A stretch of DNA of 64,000 bases. It comes from Mycteria americana. Taxonomy: Eukaryota; Chordata; Aves; Ciconiiformes; Ciconiidae. Below the pieces are notes generated by a model, which worked only from the letters and a program-made list of their open reading frames with translations, did not search any database and was not told the DNA's origin. A program made the position numbers and the translations under genes. How positions within the stretch are numbered: the first letter of the stretch is position 1; every line of letters starts with the position of its first letter. Of the stretch, positions 12,589 to 27,500 are shown piece after piece. Where the stretch lies: assembly GCF_035582795.1 (NCBI RefSeq), contig NC_134371.1, forward strand, positions 48,835,001 through 48,899,000. Reading direction: 5' to 3'.

Positions 12589-15500
12589 TATGTGAAAATG
12601 GTGGAGGCTGTGCAAGCTAGGTGTTAAACGTGATGTCTGATAATTTACGTGGACTTGTGCTATCTCTTGCTTTTCTTGCAGGTTATCTCCCGTTTTCTCA
12701 CGAACTTTAGTTAAGTCATTCAGAAAAGCTAACATATGGCTCTTTCTACAACTCTTGCTGGCTATGAATCTTCTTTGTATTATGGGCAGTTACAATTTTA
12801 CCATTTTGTACTAAAAGCTGCAGTCTGTTCTTGTTTTATAACTGTATTTTGCATACTAATGATATTTTATATCACAAAATAGTAATATCCTCTTCTGTAC
12901 CTGTTTATTATCTGCATGTGTTACAAATTATTATCACGTTTTCAAGTGTCCTTAGTAGACATTCTCATATACAGTCATTTTATGTCACAGAAGCATATGG
13001 GCTTGTTGGTAAGGTAAAATGTTGCTGGGAGAAAACAGGTTGTTTGTACTTTGCCAGTAGAATGCATGGATGAGAAAATAAAGCAAGTGGGAGCAGTTGA
13101 GGTGAATTTTTTTGGGGGGAAGGAGATAAAGCTTATTTGATCTTGTGTTAAATACTAGGTGTGCAGAGCTGCTTCTCAGGCAAACAAACAACCTCGGGTT
13201 GTTCTTTTGGCTTTAGGTAAGTACTCATTTCCTCAGTGCAGACTCAAAAATAACTGCTGACAATTTCAGGTAAAATAAAATAGAAAAGTGTCAATGAGAT
13301 TAAAAGAGTATTGAACCCAAGAACAATTTACATGTGAATTTTTGCTTTGAATTGTACAAAACAGTAAAGTTCATTCAACTTCATGTCTTCTAACCACGTA
13401 CATATAGGCTATATAGTAATGACTCAAACATGGATATAAAGAAGAATCTCCTCTAGTGCAGTAAAGACAGTGAACAGATGGAAATTTGATTGAAACTGAT
13501 ACTGTGGATGTTTGGCAATGATGCAGGACACACGGACCCCAACACAATACTCTGTTAACTTATTGCATCGGCAGACATGCTTTATCTAGGGTTTCTTTAC
13601 AATCTACCGTATAATGTAATTTTTAAAGTATGGACACTTTCTCGCACCTTTCAGAAATGTTTGCCCTTCATCCCACAGTCCAGAAGGTCAGCTTGTTTTT
13701 CTCAGAGAGACTGAAGTGCTCATAAAGACTTTGCAGACCAGCTTAACATTTCATATACCATGTTCAATGGGAAAGGACATGCAGCAAATTACTAGGCTGC
13801 TGCTCTCAGCTTAGGTACCCACCAAGCATTTGTCCTCTCCGTTTGGTGTGTGTGTGAACATGCAAGCAGAAGCATGTGGTGCTGCTGTATCCATAGCATG
13901 GAAAAGGAGACAAGCAGCTGCTGACAGTATTTGGCTATTCAGTTGACATTTAGGAGTTATCCCTATTACCTGGATCCTTCTGTTGACATTGATGAGCCAG
14001 AATTAGTGCACAATTGTTCAGTGCTGGCTGTGCTGGCTGTGGTATAATATGCATAGTTCTGTTGAGAACGATGTTTCCAAGTGCATATCCTTCTAAATGG
14101 CAAAACATATAAGCAAAAAAAAAAAAAAAAAAATTCAACCTTTTCATGGAATGAGTTGTCTCCATGCCAGTTCTCTTCTTTGGGATCAAGTTAATCAAAA
14201 CACTAGTCCCAAAATTGCAATTTTTTAATTTAGAGCAGCCTTTCTACATTCACACAAGCCCTTGAAAAAATGTTTCCTAATTCAAGCACAAGTGAAGTTG
14301 GCAGCTAATACTTACCACCTGAAATACAAATAAGAGGATATAGGTTATAATGGTGAACAGGTATTTCTCTTTTTATAAATACTTCTTCTTTTATGCACTT
14401 TATTTTTGACAGGGCATTATACTAACACCCGCAGGCTCCATAGAATCACTGTTACAAACATTTAGAAGTAATGAATACTTACTGTTTAATACATCTGGTA
14501 AAGAAGATTATGCGGAGAAGGCAAATTAGAAGAAGAAATGGAACAAACAGTAATTGGCCATGAACTGTGAAATGAAAGAAAAGAATTGGTGCAACAAGGA
14601 GATGAGGTGATGTTACTGAAGAAAATGACTTAATAGGCAGTAAAAGGGAATTATTTGGTCATTATTTGACAGATATGAAAGATATACGGAAGATGGAAGG
14701 ATGAAGATAGAGTAATAGGCTTCAGTTTATTTGAAGCTATGAAGTTGCACAGTAGTTTACCTGTGAGACTGTCTGGTTTTCATTTAATGATTGTTTAACT
14801 TTTTGTAGCCAGTGCATCTGCTTTTGTCCATTGCCATCTTTCTTTTGAATCTTGCTCTAAATTCTTATTTTATGTGGACTTTGTTCAATGCAATGCCATC
14901 ACCTTCAGTGTACTGATGTACCCCGTTGCATTGTGGGTGCTTCATCTCATGGAAATTTTTCAGATCTTTGTTTAAACTGCACTAAGCTGAAATTCTTTGT
15001 GTAAGGTACAATCCAGTACCCTCTCAAACTGGTGGATTAGACCCACACTGCAGACAATGAAGAAAAAAAAAAAAGAAAAGATGTAGGTATGGTGTACGGA
15101 TAGATGTATGGAAAAGATGTAGGAGAGGAAATGAATGCCCTTAACACCCAGTGATGACAGAAGACTGACTACAGAAAATGATAATGACCCATAGTTTACA
15201 TTTAGACAGGGAAACTAATGTATATATGTATAAATGGCTATTTTACAGGTATTCATAGTCTGTATCAAATGAAATGAAGTTATAAAATTTCATCAGCCTG
15301 TTTTCCCTTCTGCACTTTCAGCATATTGCAGATGACTGCAGGGCATTTCCTTTGAATGGTAACTTCCATCTGTATATCAGGTTACCAACACATACAAGCC
15401 ACATAAAATATTACTTTTATTACTTTGATTACTTTTATTATTTTCAAGATCTTGCCTACAACAATGTCTATTTATTTAAGACTGTAAAGCCTACGGTCCC

Positions 15501-18500
15501 TCAAAATCTTTTAAGAATACTGTAAGCCCACCTCCTCATTAGCTTATTGTTTTTAATTGCAATACAAGCTTTTATTTTTACTTGATGTTACAGAACACTG
15601 GCTTTTCAGTAAAAAATACTATTGACTGATTTCAAAGTTTGAGGACCTGGCCTAGATCCAGCCTTATTTTCCTCTTTAAGAACAGGTCATAGAAGTAGGG
15701 CACATCAGACTGGGCTCCCAGCGGGGAGAGGGAGAATGTGTCATGACTTTTTTTGGGGAATGTGAGCAATGCCACCTGGCTCATTGAGTTCATTTCTGTA
15801 GAATCAGGCACAGTAGCAGGCGACCTGCCTCAAAGTTGTAAATTCAGCCTTAATTAATTTTCAAGAGCAGACAAGGATCTGCATTTGAAAGTAGTCATCC
15901 GATGTTTAGCTTCCTGACACCACTGCAACCAGCTGTGCTATATGAGAATCTTGGAGGAGATATAACGTCTTGGTATTCAATGTCTGACTTTTTCTGAAAG
16001 AGGGATGTATCTAAATCATCCCAAACTTGTCATTTCAGTCTCTTACAAGTGGGACCACAGCAACTGAGACAAAGTTCTTCAGATTCCTTTCCCTCCCCCA
16101 GCTCTGTCCATGTAGTCTTAAAATTTTGAACAGGCTCCAGTGCCTATACTGTAAAGACAAAGAGGCATTTGTAGTGAATAATTATTTTTTGGTAGTAATA
16201 ATTCTATATATAATGCTTAGGAAATAAGTTATATTAACATAGCTACTGAGCATTTTGATGTGTACATGACTCAGAATTGACCAATTTGGAGTTGGGATTT
16301 TTGTTTTGTTGTTAATTTAACTTAATGTGTTGAACTGATATCATGCAGGCTTTGATTCCTGGCAGAGAGATGTGTTGGTGACGTGCAGGAGAGAAAGGTG
16401 GAAGAAGGGAGATATAAATCGCCTGTTGTTGTTTCTCTTCCCAAGGAGTTGGTATGCAAGCCAAAGTAAATGGTTATGTCTGTAAATCTAAAATAGGGTT
16501 TCTGCAAAAACAATTACATTTAAATTGATTTTAAAATATCTACGCTGCTGAAAGCCAATACAAAGATTTTAAAAGGTAAGGAAGGAAAATATTGTACTCT
16601 GGTGTCCTTACGCCTACCTTTTATTTGAGCTAGAGTAATTACACAGAAGATGCAAATGCTGTCGATAACGCATTATGAAAATCCACCCTTGAGTTTGCAA
16701 ATTTGTGCATGAACATCAACTTGAAAAGGTTTAGCCCACAATGACAACTCTGAACAAATGATTAATAATAACAATAATATTGAGCTGTGTTTGGGTTGGA
16801 TATAGAAATCTGGCCCAAGAACCAAAAATGTGTGTAAAATGAATAGCCATTAAAAAAATCACTGATTAACACCTATATTGTGAACCTTTCTATTAGATTC
16901 CAGAAAACAAAAATCAATAACATTTTACAGAAAATAATGTTCAGAGAGCTGCCAGCATCATTTTACTTGTTAGGTGACTAAACGAAAGTGATCGCAGAAT
17001 TATTGAGCATGAATCTGGTGTAACAGCACTCATTTGTAGGGCTCCAGTGACTGCATTGAAGTTACTTCAGATTATGCTGGGATAAATTAATTCTTAATTT
17101 GGCCATTGTTATCTGATTTGATTCTTAAAAAATCAAATATTTTATACTGTTTGCAAGACTTGTATTTTCTAGGCTTAGACAAAGCAGTTACATCTGGTGA
17201 GGCATACATTTGAATCAGGATTTTTATTGTATCCTTCACCTATTCTGACCTTCTCTAGTTTTACTTTTTAATTCTGGAGAGTGGTGACAATTTTTACTAC
17301 CAAAAAGGCCCAACATTGCAGTGTGGTGTCATGAATACATAAGCCACTACATGTGCTAAGGATTTCTGCCAAAGTTCTTCATGGCAAATGTACACTGGTT
17401 TAATCCATGGATTTAGAGAGGTTAGCATTGCTTCTTATTACAGTAAGGAAGGAAAAAAGCAAGTTATGTAGCAGGGAGAAGGAGGTTATAAATACAAGTA
17501 GGGTTATAAATGCAAGAGGGGGGACAGTTCTTTGATTTTCACTCATACTGTATTTATTGGTGTCAGATAGACTGCTATTTGAATACCTTTATTTTGAACA
17601 AGTAGAGATTTCCAGATTAAGGGTGAGGATTTTTTTAAGAAACATATCAGTATGTCCACACTATAACTGGATAGTCTAACAACAGTATGGATATGCCTGT
17701 CTGAGCTAGCATTAACCTAGCTCTGGCCCCCATACCTGTGTACATACTTCATCATGTGTTGAACAAATCTGTTGAGGTCAATGCCCTTGAGCAAATATTT
17801 GCACTGAAATATACGTTTCTGCTTTTCCCAACATCTTCTAAAAGGAGTCATGGAGAAGAATGGGAGGAGGAACAACAGAGGACTCCAATCCCTGAATAAT
17901 ATTCCTCAGTGATGACTATAGAAACAAGCTATGAGATGGGGTTTTCATTTTTATAGCAGTCACCATGCTCTCAGCCTTGTCGCTGCTTGGCTGAACCCAC
18001 CCTCTGACTATAGTGGAGATGCTTTAATGCAAGCCAGTCTTTAGAACACAATGGGATTTGTAATGCTCAGTGGTAGATATTTCACTATGACTAATTCATA
18101 ACAGTGTCTGATGTTCTGATGGGGACTCTCAGACTTTTGTGACTGAGTGACAAGCATAGCTTGAGAATTCAAAGTCACTATGAGAAGTGTAGGTTTGCAA
18201 CAATGCAAATGCAGACACTCAATAATTGTATAGAATTAATTTGGGTTCCTATTCAAACAATTCATGATGACAAAAATATCACTGAGCTAACCGGTTTCTT
18301 GAGTTCACACAGCTTTATCCAAAATTCCTCTCAAAAGCTGTTTCCTTTGACTTCACTGGACTTTGAATCAGATCTTCTTTCATACTGATTTACCTACTTA
18401 CATTTTGAGATTTGAGGATTTCCACACGATCTCTCAGTACTCCTCATGGCTTCATTCTTACAGCTGGAATGGTTGGTGTTGATTTAGTACAGCCAAATTT

Positions 18501-21500
18501 TCATGAATCATGAGTCAAACCCGGACGCATAAGAGTGAGATCATGTTTTTAAAAGAGCAAACTCCTACCCTCCTACTTGACCAATGTAAGGTGACTCGGG
18601 CAAGAGGAATAAACATTTTGTACTTCTGGATTTTAATGTTAGATGTTTTTTTCTTGTGTATTTGCTTTAGTAATTGCTAAATTCCATCTGATAGAAATGA
18701 CAGATAGTTTTGTTTTCCAGCTGACAATTTCTTCATTGTGTCTAATTTAAAAACCCGAGTACTTTATGCATGAAAGAGAATTAAGATTCCTTTCTTTAAA
18801 ATGTAGTGACATCTTTAAAAGCTTCAAGAAAGTTGAAAATAGAAATAGTGCAGCTGACTTCAATAAGCATAACCCAAGAGAAGTAGAATAAAAACATAAC
18901 AGCATAATAATTATTACTGCTTAGTAGATATCTATGCTACAGTAACCCCTAGAAGTCTTGATAAGGTTCATAGACTCGTTATACAAATATAAGACAGACT
19001 CTGCTCATACTTGCTCAGAATTTAAGGACTTAACTGCAAAGGGATCTTTATGGCAAAGTTTCTGTGCCATTGCAGAGTTCCTGTCTATGCACAGAGTTCC
19101 TCTGGTGGAAATCCAGCTGCAGGGTCAGAGTTTCATGGCTCACAAGCAAACCCAAGTGCAAATGTAAGCCTTGACACAGACAAATCAAATGCAGGTAACC
19201 CTGGAGAGTTCAGCAATGCTAATGAGCAATGCCAAAATACTGGCCCTGTGATGCATCTATATGTTATAGTTACATGAATGGGAAATTAGTGTCTATTCCT
19301 CTGATGCCTCAGATGCTGCTGCTTCTTGTCATACTATACCTCGGTGCTCATTCTCTCATATTTATTGTGTCTCACTGCATAATGTTGAATGTATTTCATT
19401 TAATTTTTCTACACCATAAACGCCAAAACTAGACATTTATGTCATGGGTGTTTGCTTTTGCAGGCAACCTAGACTTGAAGACCTACAGCTTTCCCTCAAA
19501 CCTATGTTCCTACAGGGTTTTTTTTCTTGTTTGTTTGGTTTTTTGTTGTTTTTTTTTTCTCCTCCGTCCCAATTTAGGGCTTTAAACTGGCAGATTTCTT
19601 GCAAGTGTCACAGGAGGATTGGGTAGTGAAAAGAAGAGGATGAGGCTAAGTCCAGAAGTTTCTGTCCAGTTCACTTTTTTTTTACCTCCTTATATTTTAA
19701 TGATTGTTTTAGGTGAAAGGAGCTATTAATTTTAGAATTTTCATCAAAAAGGAAAATTTATTTGCAGAAAAGGTTGCACTGAGTTTCTGCTACTTTAAAC
19801 TTTTGTCATGTGCCAATATCTTTCTGCACTGCCAGTTAAAGCTGCTGTTCTCTGTATAGCAGGTTATAGCAACTTCTCCAGCAGAATTCAGAACTCTGAA
19901 TTAGGTAAACTCCCTAAAACTTTTCAGTGTTACCTGATGATCTGCTGTGGTTAGTTCTGCATCTCCCTTTTTTTTTTTTATTGGGAGAGTGAATACCACC
20001 ATTAAGTTGATGAGTAATGGCTTGAAAAAGCATGGCACTAAGTTCCTAAATGGTGAGGAAATAAGAGAGTGTGGGGTTCAGTGGCAGGAAGCCACTGTGT
20101 GGCCAGTCGTACAGGATTTTTTTTTAACTTTTATACCAAGTACAGCCTACATTATACCTGTGTGAGAGGTAAGCCTCTGAATTGCAGAAGAGAAACTAAA
20201 TGATCAGACGTCTAAGACCCTGTAAACATAGCAAGCCTCATAGCTCACTCTTCTTGTTTATTATGTATATATTATGTATATAGTGATATAACGATGCTTT
20301 TTTAGCTTACCACTGTACTGCAAGGATCAAATAATTATGCTACACCAGTGCTTTGAAGATGCAATGTGCTATAGACATTGCTATGTGGAATTTGCCTGCT
20401 TTCATATGTGGCAGTGTGCTCCTATCAGGCTGTGTGCCCTCTGTGAGTTCAGACTGGCTTGGTTTTTGTGAAGCTGTCAGTGTCAAAGACAGTACAGATT
20501 TTCTTTGGTGTTTTTGTTTCTAGGGTTTATCTACAACAAGTCTAGGGATGCAGAGGACTTTTACACTGTGATCCTCAAGGGCAGACAGGTATTTAGGTAG
20601 TTACTTCGGTAAATATTAAGCTTTCACGCTTTTGAAGGAGGATGTAGACATTAAGATTTCTTCAGTTGGGGACCAACAGTGCAAATAGGGGAGCCTTTCT
20701 GCCATCACTGAGTAGGAATGGATATTGTGGCAGAGATGTCTGATACCAATACCACAGTGAAGTTGTGGGTGAAGTGAGGAAATAAGCTTGAGATTTCTGC
20801 TAAAATTAGCAAATGTGGGATGTAGATGTCAAGTCTGGAGTCGTTGTACTTCTCTGTAAATAATTTAATCCTGAAGTAATGTCTTCTGTCTGAAAACAGT
20901 CAATTGGCTATTTTATAGCAGCAGACTAACCTATTCAGAAATAGAGAAGTTTGGATTTTTACTTTGTGGTAGGTGACTCTATACTCCTTATGAATGTGTG
21001 TATCTGTATGCTGAAATTAGAGTATCTAGACTCTTAATGAAATGTATCCTGAATAATTTTCCACCTTTTGTCTTTCTCAGAAGGAGTTTAGAAAGATAAG
21101 ATGGAAGAGTTGCTAATATAAGTGAAAGAACAGATGAAATTTTAGTTATGTAAAACTGACTCAAGTTGTTAGCTCTTACGCTAAGGGGGAAATCAGTGCA
21201 GTGCAGGCCAGGCTTGGGGACCTCTTGTAGCCAGCTGGCGCTAAGCAGATATTGAGAGTCTTGTTCACCTCCCTGTATGAGGACATTCAGACAGTTGAAA
21301 AAAGCCATGCCAGGAGCTGTGTTTTGGTTTTGGTTTATCACCAGAGATACTAACAGAGTAAAGCTTTTGCTGTTGCAGGATTGTAATTGCAATAATTGCA
21401 CTGACCTTATACGGAAGTCCAGGCCTGACTCCTAAATGGGAGATTGGCTTTGGAATGGGGAATTTGGAACACAGAGATAAACCAGCCTTTGAGCTGCTTA

Positions 21501-24500
21501 CGAAGAAATGGATCGGAAATCTATTTCAGCTTTGTAGATGTCAACATTCTCCCTCACTTTAAATTAAACCTTACTGCAAATCTACATGAAATAAGTCTGG
21601 TTTTGAGTTTGAAACTGTATTTAAGAAATAATTGGGTACCTGCTTCTCTCTTCACTGAAGAGAGAGGTGATTTAACTCCTCTACAAGTCCTCAGGCAGAC
21701 TACTTTGGCAAAATCATGCTTGTCACTTTAACAGTAATACACTTATGGCTGAAGTATTCCTCTGCCGTTGCCTGTACAAAGCCCTCTACACGTCAGTGTG
21801 ATTGTATCAATGTAAACAAGAGCAGAATCTACCTCATTCTTGATTTAATAGGAAATGCTGAATTGCTTGACAGGATTTTTTTCCTGTCTCTCCTTCCCCA
21901 CTACCCTGCTAGTAAATTAAGAAATTTACATGAAAGAATGTAGAGAGTAGCCTCATCAGCTGTAGTGAAAAAAGGTACTCTGAGATTTTCTATATTGCTG
22001 GAAGAAAGAATTGTTAAACCAGACTTGGTAAGAAACTCTTAGCACTGGAAAACAAAATGCCACTACAAAAACTAGTACTGAATAAAAAGACAGAACTAAC
22101 CAGTTATAGGCAGTAATATAGCATCCAAGAACAGGTCTCTGTCAGGAGTGAAATTACAGAATCTTGATCACATTAGTGTGGGCATAATTATATAAGAATT
22201 CCCATGGATTGCAATAATGTTACTTGCATGTACAAATATTTGGTCTGTTGGGCTGCTAGTGGAGTGGTTCCCGTATGAAGATTGCATCTGGGCTTTTGGC
22301 TTTGTCATAAGACAATGATAGGGTTTTTAACAAAAGACACTTTTGCATGAGATCTGTATGTTTGGCCTAGTGCTGTAACAGTACAGTTTTGGTGGTCCTG
22401 AGAGCATTAGCATTCAGCTGTGCCTTTCTGTTACTGATGGAACAAAGTGAGGTGGATTTTATTCAATGGGATTTTCCCCATTTTTTATGTTCTCCCTCTC
22501 CAAAAAAGCAGAGTTATGGCCTATGGCCCCAGGACCAGGAAGTATTAGCCAAGTAATTAATAACAGCAACTGTCAATGACACAAAAATAAAGTTGGTAAA
22601 TAATGTTCTCAAGGACAATACCTTTTAGTTCTGAGAGCAAATTGAGCCAGTTTGCCTTTTTATCCTTGTTGCTTTCTTTATATTTATGTGGAAACCCAGA
22701 CCATTTTGCAACCAAATTTCCTTTGCAGTGTCTGCCTCATCCTGAGCACTGGAGCTTGGACTTCACTCTCATTCCTCCTTCCCATGAAGTAACTTCCTTT
22801 TCTGCGTTCTTGCTGAGCCAGTTATCCAGCCAGTTGGCCCCTTTTCTCCATCAGCCAGCTATGTATTCTACTTCATCATTCTCGGATGCCATGTTACCTG
22901 TGCCTGCCACCTGTCATCACGTTTCTTCCACAAGGCAAAGTCCAGGCTAAGATGTGCCTTGCAGGTTTCCCGTGCAGTCAGCTGTATTGTCTCCTTCTCT
23001 GCTCTTTTCTAGTATTTCCTCAATTGAGGTCTATTGCCTGTTTCTTGTCTGTGGCCTTAAAGGACAAGGGAGCAAAAATGGGCCAGAGTCCTCTTAAAAA
23101 TGCCCGTGCAAAAGCTCCTGTTGATGAATTCACAGTAGCCAGCACAGTGAATCTTAGGAACCTGTATTCTATTGACAGGTTATGTGTTATTTCAGCTCAA
23201 ACTGATTTCTTCACAAACATGGAACAGAAACCACTAAGATGTGAAAGAAGGAAATTCTGGAACACAGATTTATTTTCTTCAGTGTAGTTTGATCCTGTTC
23301 CCATTTATTTCAGTGGCTTTAGATCAGGCCCTATTGCTAATTTCTGTTCCATTCAGTTTCCCTGGTAACGTTTTATTTTTAGCATCATTATTCTTCAGAG
23401 ATCTGGCATGGAGGGTTCATTTTGAATATGAACTATATTCAAAATTATAATTTTATTTTAAATGTTTCATCTCATGGGAAAAAATGGGAAAAAAAAAACC
23501 CCTAAGCTGTTCCACAAAATATCTATAAATATCTGAAAAATGTGGCCATATCACATGGTTAAAACCTTTATTACTTTTTTTTTTTTTTTTGCCATGGCTT
23601 CAGTGGAACATTTTTGGAAGACAGGTTGTTATGCATTCATGTATTTTTAAATCTCTTAAAAATCATTATCCTTTTGTACGCTAGAGGTGTGTTATTCTGA
23701 TTTTTCAGATCTGCTATCACAGCAGGTCCCAAACTGTCAGCAACACAGCAATTCTAAAAATAATTAGTCTGGCGGAAAAAGAGAAATATTTCTCTCATTC
23801 ATCTTCTGCACTAGTCACCTTCTCTCCCTGCAAACTGGCAGGACAGAAGTAAAGAAGCTGTGGAGATTGTATGTGTTTCCATTTGTAGGTTCCTTTTAAT
23901 GACATATACTTGTATAGTCATCCAAGTGCCTTGCCTAAAAATTTCTTCAGCCTCTATAAGGAACAAGACTAGCTGAAATTCTTAGTTTGGAGACTCCAGC
24001 AATCATTACATAATGGGATTATAGTTGGAGGTTGCAGAATATTTTTTGCTTTTTTCTCCAATATTACCTGCTTGTCCATTTGAAATCAACACAATGACTC
24101 TGACTAAAAGAACAAATGTAGCAGTTGCTAAGAAATTTTTGTTTTCATATATTGATTTAATGAATTAATTATGATTCATTTTAACTCTTTCTCTCAACTG
24201 AGAGAGTGGCTAGCCTCCCTGACAAAAAGCAATGCTTGAGAACTTAGGCTGAATTTAGTGGGAATGAAAATAACTACTAAACATTAATAGGGTGAAAAAG
24301 TAAAAAAACCCATGCAAACAAAAAAAACCCCACAGTCCTATGTCAATATGATGCTTAGTGTTCAGTGATGCTACCTCACTGACCAAGAAAAATGTAAATT
24401 AACATTTTAAAGTTTTCAGTATTTTTCAAGGTAGTTTGGATTTAGAGTGCTATTTGCCCATTAACAGTTCAAGGACTTTCTGATTAGGTCTTTCACTCAA

Positions 24501-27500
24501 GTTGCACAGGAGAGATGATCTGTCAGAATTTATCAGCAGATGAATAATTATTTATCCTCTTATGTAGGCTCCTATTTATAGTATTTGTCAAGCAAGTTTT
24601 CTCCTAGGGAGAGATTATAATATGAGCACTACATGGTGTGATGAAAGCCTTCCCATACCTCAGGCTTTGTAATTTTCTTTTATCTGAAATAATTGCCATA
24701 ATATGACATAAGGTCTAAAAAGCTCTTAGGGTTTTAACTGAAAGTCCTGTGCTATTCAGAAGATGCCTTGGTTACAAGCAGATGCTTCTATTTTCCGGCA
24801 ATCCTGAAATCAAGGTTCTTCTAAAAATGAAAAAGAACCCCTCATTTTCTCTGTTGCTAGGGAAATGGTAAGAGAGACATAATCCTTCCTTTTCCTTGAA
24901 GAAATGACCAATTCATGTCATAAAATGTGTCATTCTCGGTATTTTTTAGCTCCGTACCCTCATCTGTCCAAACAATCTTGACTAAGTCTGAGATAAGATA
25001 GTCTGACAAGACTTAGATGCTAATTGGGCCAGTAAGATGTCATCACTATCTCTTGAGAAGTTAAGTAAAATGACGAGAAAGTGGCTAGTTATGGCCATTG
25101 GCCCACCCCAGCTGCCATACCCAAGAGTAGTGCTAATGGGAGTTGATGGGTTGCTTTCTGCCAAATCTACTTTTTCCCTTCACACAGACACATTTTTTTT
25201 GCCTCTTACAGCGAGCAGGAATGAAAGGCTTTCTAAAAGAAGGAATTACTGGAGCTTATATAGTATAAAGGCTCATACAAATTGCCTGTCAATCAATTGG
25301 ATTTGACGGGCAGGAAAGACAGATTGGTGAGGGAGAGGGTTAGGACATTTGCTAAGTTCCAGCTAGAACATTTCTCACGTCAAAGTTCTGAATTTTAACA
25401 CTAAGGGGAGAGCTGAAATGCTGCTGCTTTCATTTGTTAGTGTGGCTTAATAATTAGCCCCTGCTTGCATTGATGGTTTTGTTAATGCTGATTATTTGAT
25501 CTGCTTTGGAAGACACTCTCCTGTTTTGAAAGCTACATGTGATGATACTGCACTTACTTGCACATCCCTTCCGTAGAATCTTTTTGTCCTTTCTTAGTAG
25601 GGAGAGAAGGAATGGAGAGCATTAAAAATAGGTACCTTGAAGCAGTATCAGCCTGCCAGAAGAGTGTGTGTCAGCTTTTGTTTCTGTAGACAAAGGGGCA
25701 TAATGCTGCCAGTGATTCATACTGCCAATACAGTAGGGCCCAATACTGCCTCAATGGGCTGTGGTATAGCAGTTTGTGTTGGGTTATGCAGTACCTTCCC
25801 TGGTGTCCTGACTGCTTAGCACATAAATGCTTGGCAGAGATTAGCCTCTAGGGTCACTTTTTGACATATATATTATGGCCCTCTATACAATCACTATCTT
25901 TCTGACTGTGTAATGACAAACACCAGGAGAGATTGTGCTTCCCTGAACATGTGCAATCTAAGGAAAAAGAAAAGTAATGATACGGTGAAAGGAAGAAATA
26001 GGTAAACACAACCTACTGTATGGAGTTGTAGTTTTTGTGAGAAAAGAAAGGAGGGTACTAGGACATGGCATCAGTGCTCTGGTGAGGAGTGCTAGGTAGT
26101 ATAAAATTTAAAAAATACCTGGATTTCCACTTTTCTAAAAGCATTAAAGGAAAATGGAAGAAACTGGAGACAGCAAAGGTTTCCAGACCTCGTTGTCTTC
26201 CCCTGTTCTCCTTGTCCTGTTGCTTGTCAGCAATTTCCATGCTGGTTAGTTACTGACCCCTGCTACTACTACCCCAGGTTTGTAATTTCCCAGGCTCTTA
26301 TTGCTAACAATTTTCAAAGACCAAACGCTCACACAGACAACTTATGCTGGAAAAAGGAGAGCCAGGGCTGCACTGAGCCCGTGTGAATCCACATGTTCTA
26401 CATAGTCATACTAAGGATAGTGCATCTGGTTTCTTACTGGCAGTTATCAAATAATTCTGATCATTTCAAGGGAATGTTTCTTTTTATTTTTTCATCTTTT
26501 AGAAATTAATTTAATCCACCCATCAATCATATATGTGTCCATGTGTGTGCCATATTTTGACTTTATGTCATGTCAGGATTGCTTACCTGGGCAGAGCTGT
26601 AAGTGGTAGCAGCAGCTAGAAGATTCCCTGCCAGATTTCAGCATATGAGGTTATTTAATCTTGGGTTGAATTGACAGTATACATTTTCCCCAGATTTATC
26701 TGGTTCCAGTCAATTCAGTGGAATTCAGATCCTGAAAACAGTGATTATGTTAGCTAACATACAGAGTTGCAGAGATTTTTAACATCCAGTATGATAGTTA
26801 AAGGATCTTGTTCATTATAACTGGGTCTTCACTGCCCCAAGAGCCACTACGTCCTTTTTTTCTTTTGAGGTGATATAGATGACAGTTTGAAAAGAAACAG
26901 CATACAGTATACACACCTTCTGTCCTTTTGTCTCATCTTAATTAGCACTCATTACTCTGTTATATACCAAGCACTCTCAAGGGGCAAAAACAAGGCCAAC
27001 CCAAATGGAAGAGTTTTCTTTCTTAAGACTCCTTTCAGGCAGTTAGGAGCAGAAGAGTCATAGACTTGAACTTTGTGTTCAGTGGAGAGACAATATAGTC
27101 ACCAGCGATGTGGCATAATATGTTCCCAGAGACCAATACCACTGAGCCAAAAGGCAGTCCTTTTCTCAGCAAGGTGAAGAGTCACCAGAATCAACTGGAT
27201 GCTCAGCAAAACATCTGAAAATGTGTATTGCTTCCATATTTGGAAAGTATATGTCTTCTTAAAAAGACATAGACTGAAAGTACTTTCAACACTTTTATGC
27301 TTAATGTGATAGATCTGTGATATCCATATCCAGAGGCTTCTGCTTGTATAGGTTTTTCTATGGTATTGGTACCAGAGATGTGTAAACATTGCAAATATCT
27401 GAACTTCTGGATTAATAGCTTCTTAATTCAATTGAATTTCCTGTTCTGGAAAGATGAAAGATCTTTTCATTAATGCAGGAAACAATTACTGCAGCTTACA

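Noticed and set aside
14430..14450. ccatagaatcac as a possible reversed CR1 3' end
   Set aside because: A single octamer-like word with no adjacent CR1 body.
20988..21401. 137-codon minus-strand frame
   Set aside because: No recognisable motif, and stop-free runs of this size are expected occasionally over 64 kb in six frames.
22603..22950. 115-codon plus-strand frame, Ser/Pro/Leu-rich
   Set aside because: Composition follows a C/T-rich stretch; no familiar protein and an overlapping frame in another phase is equally long.
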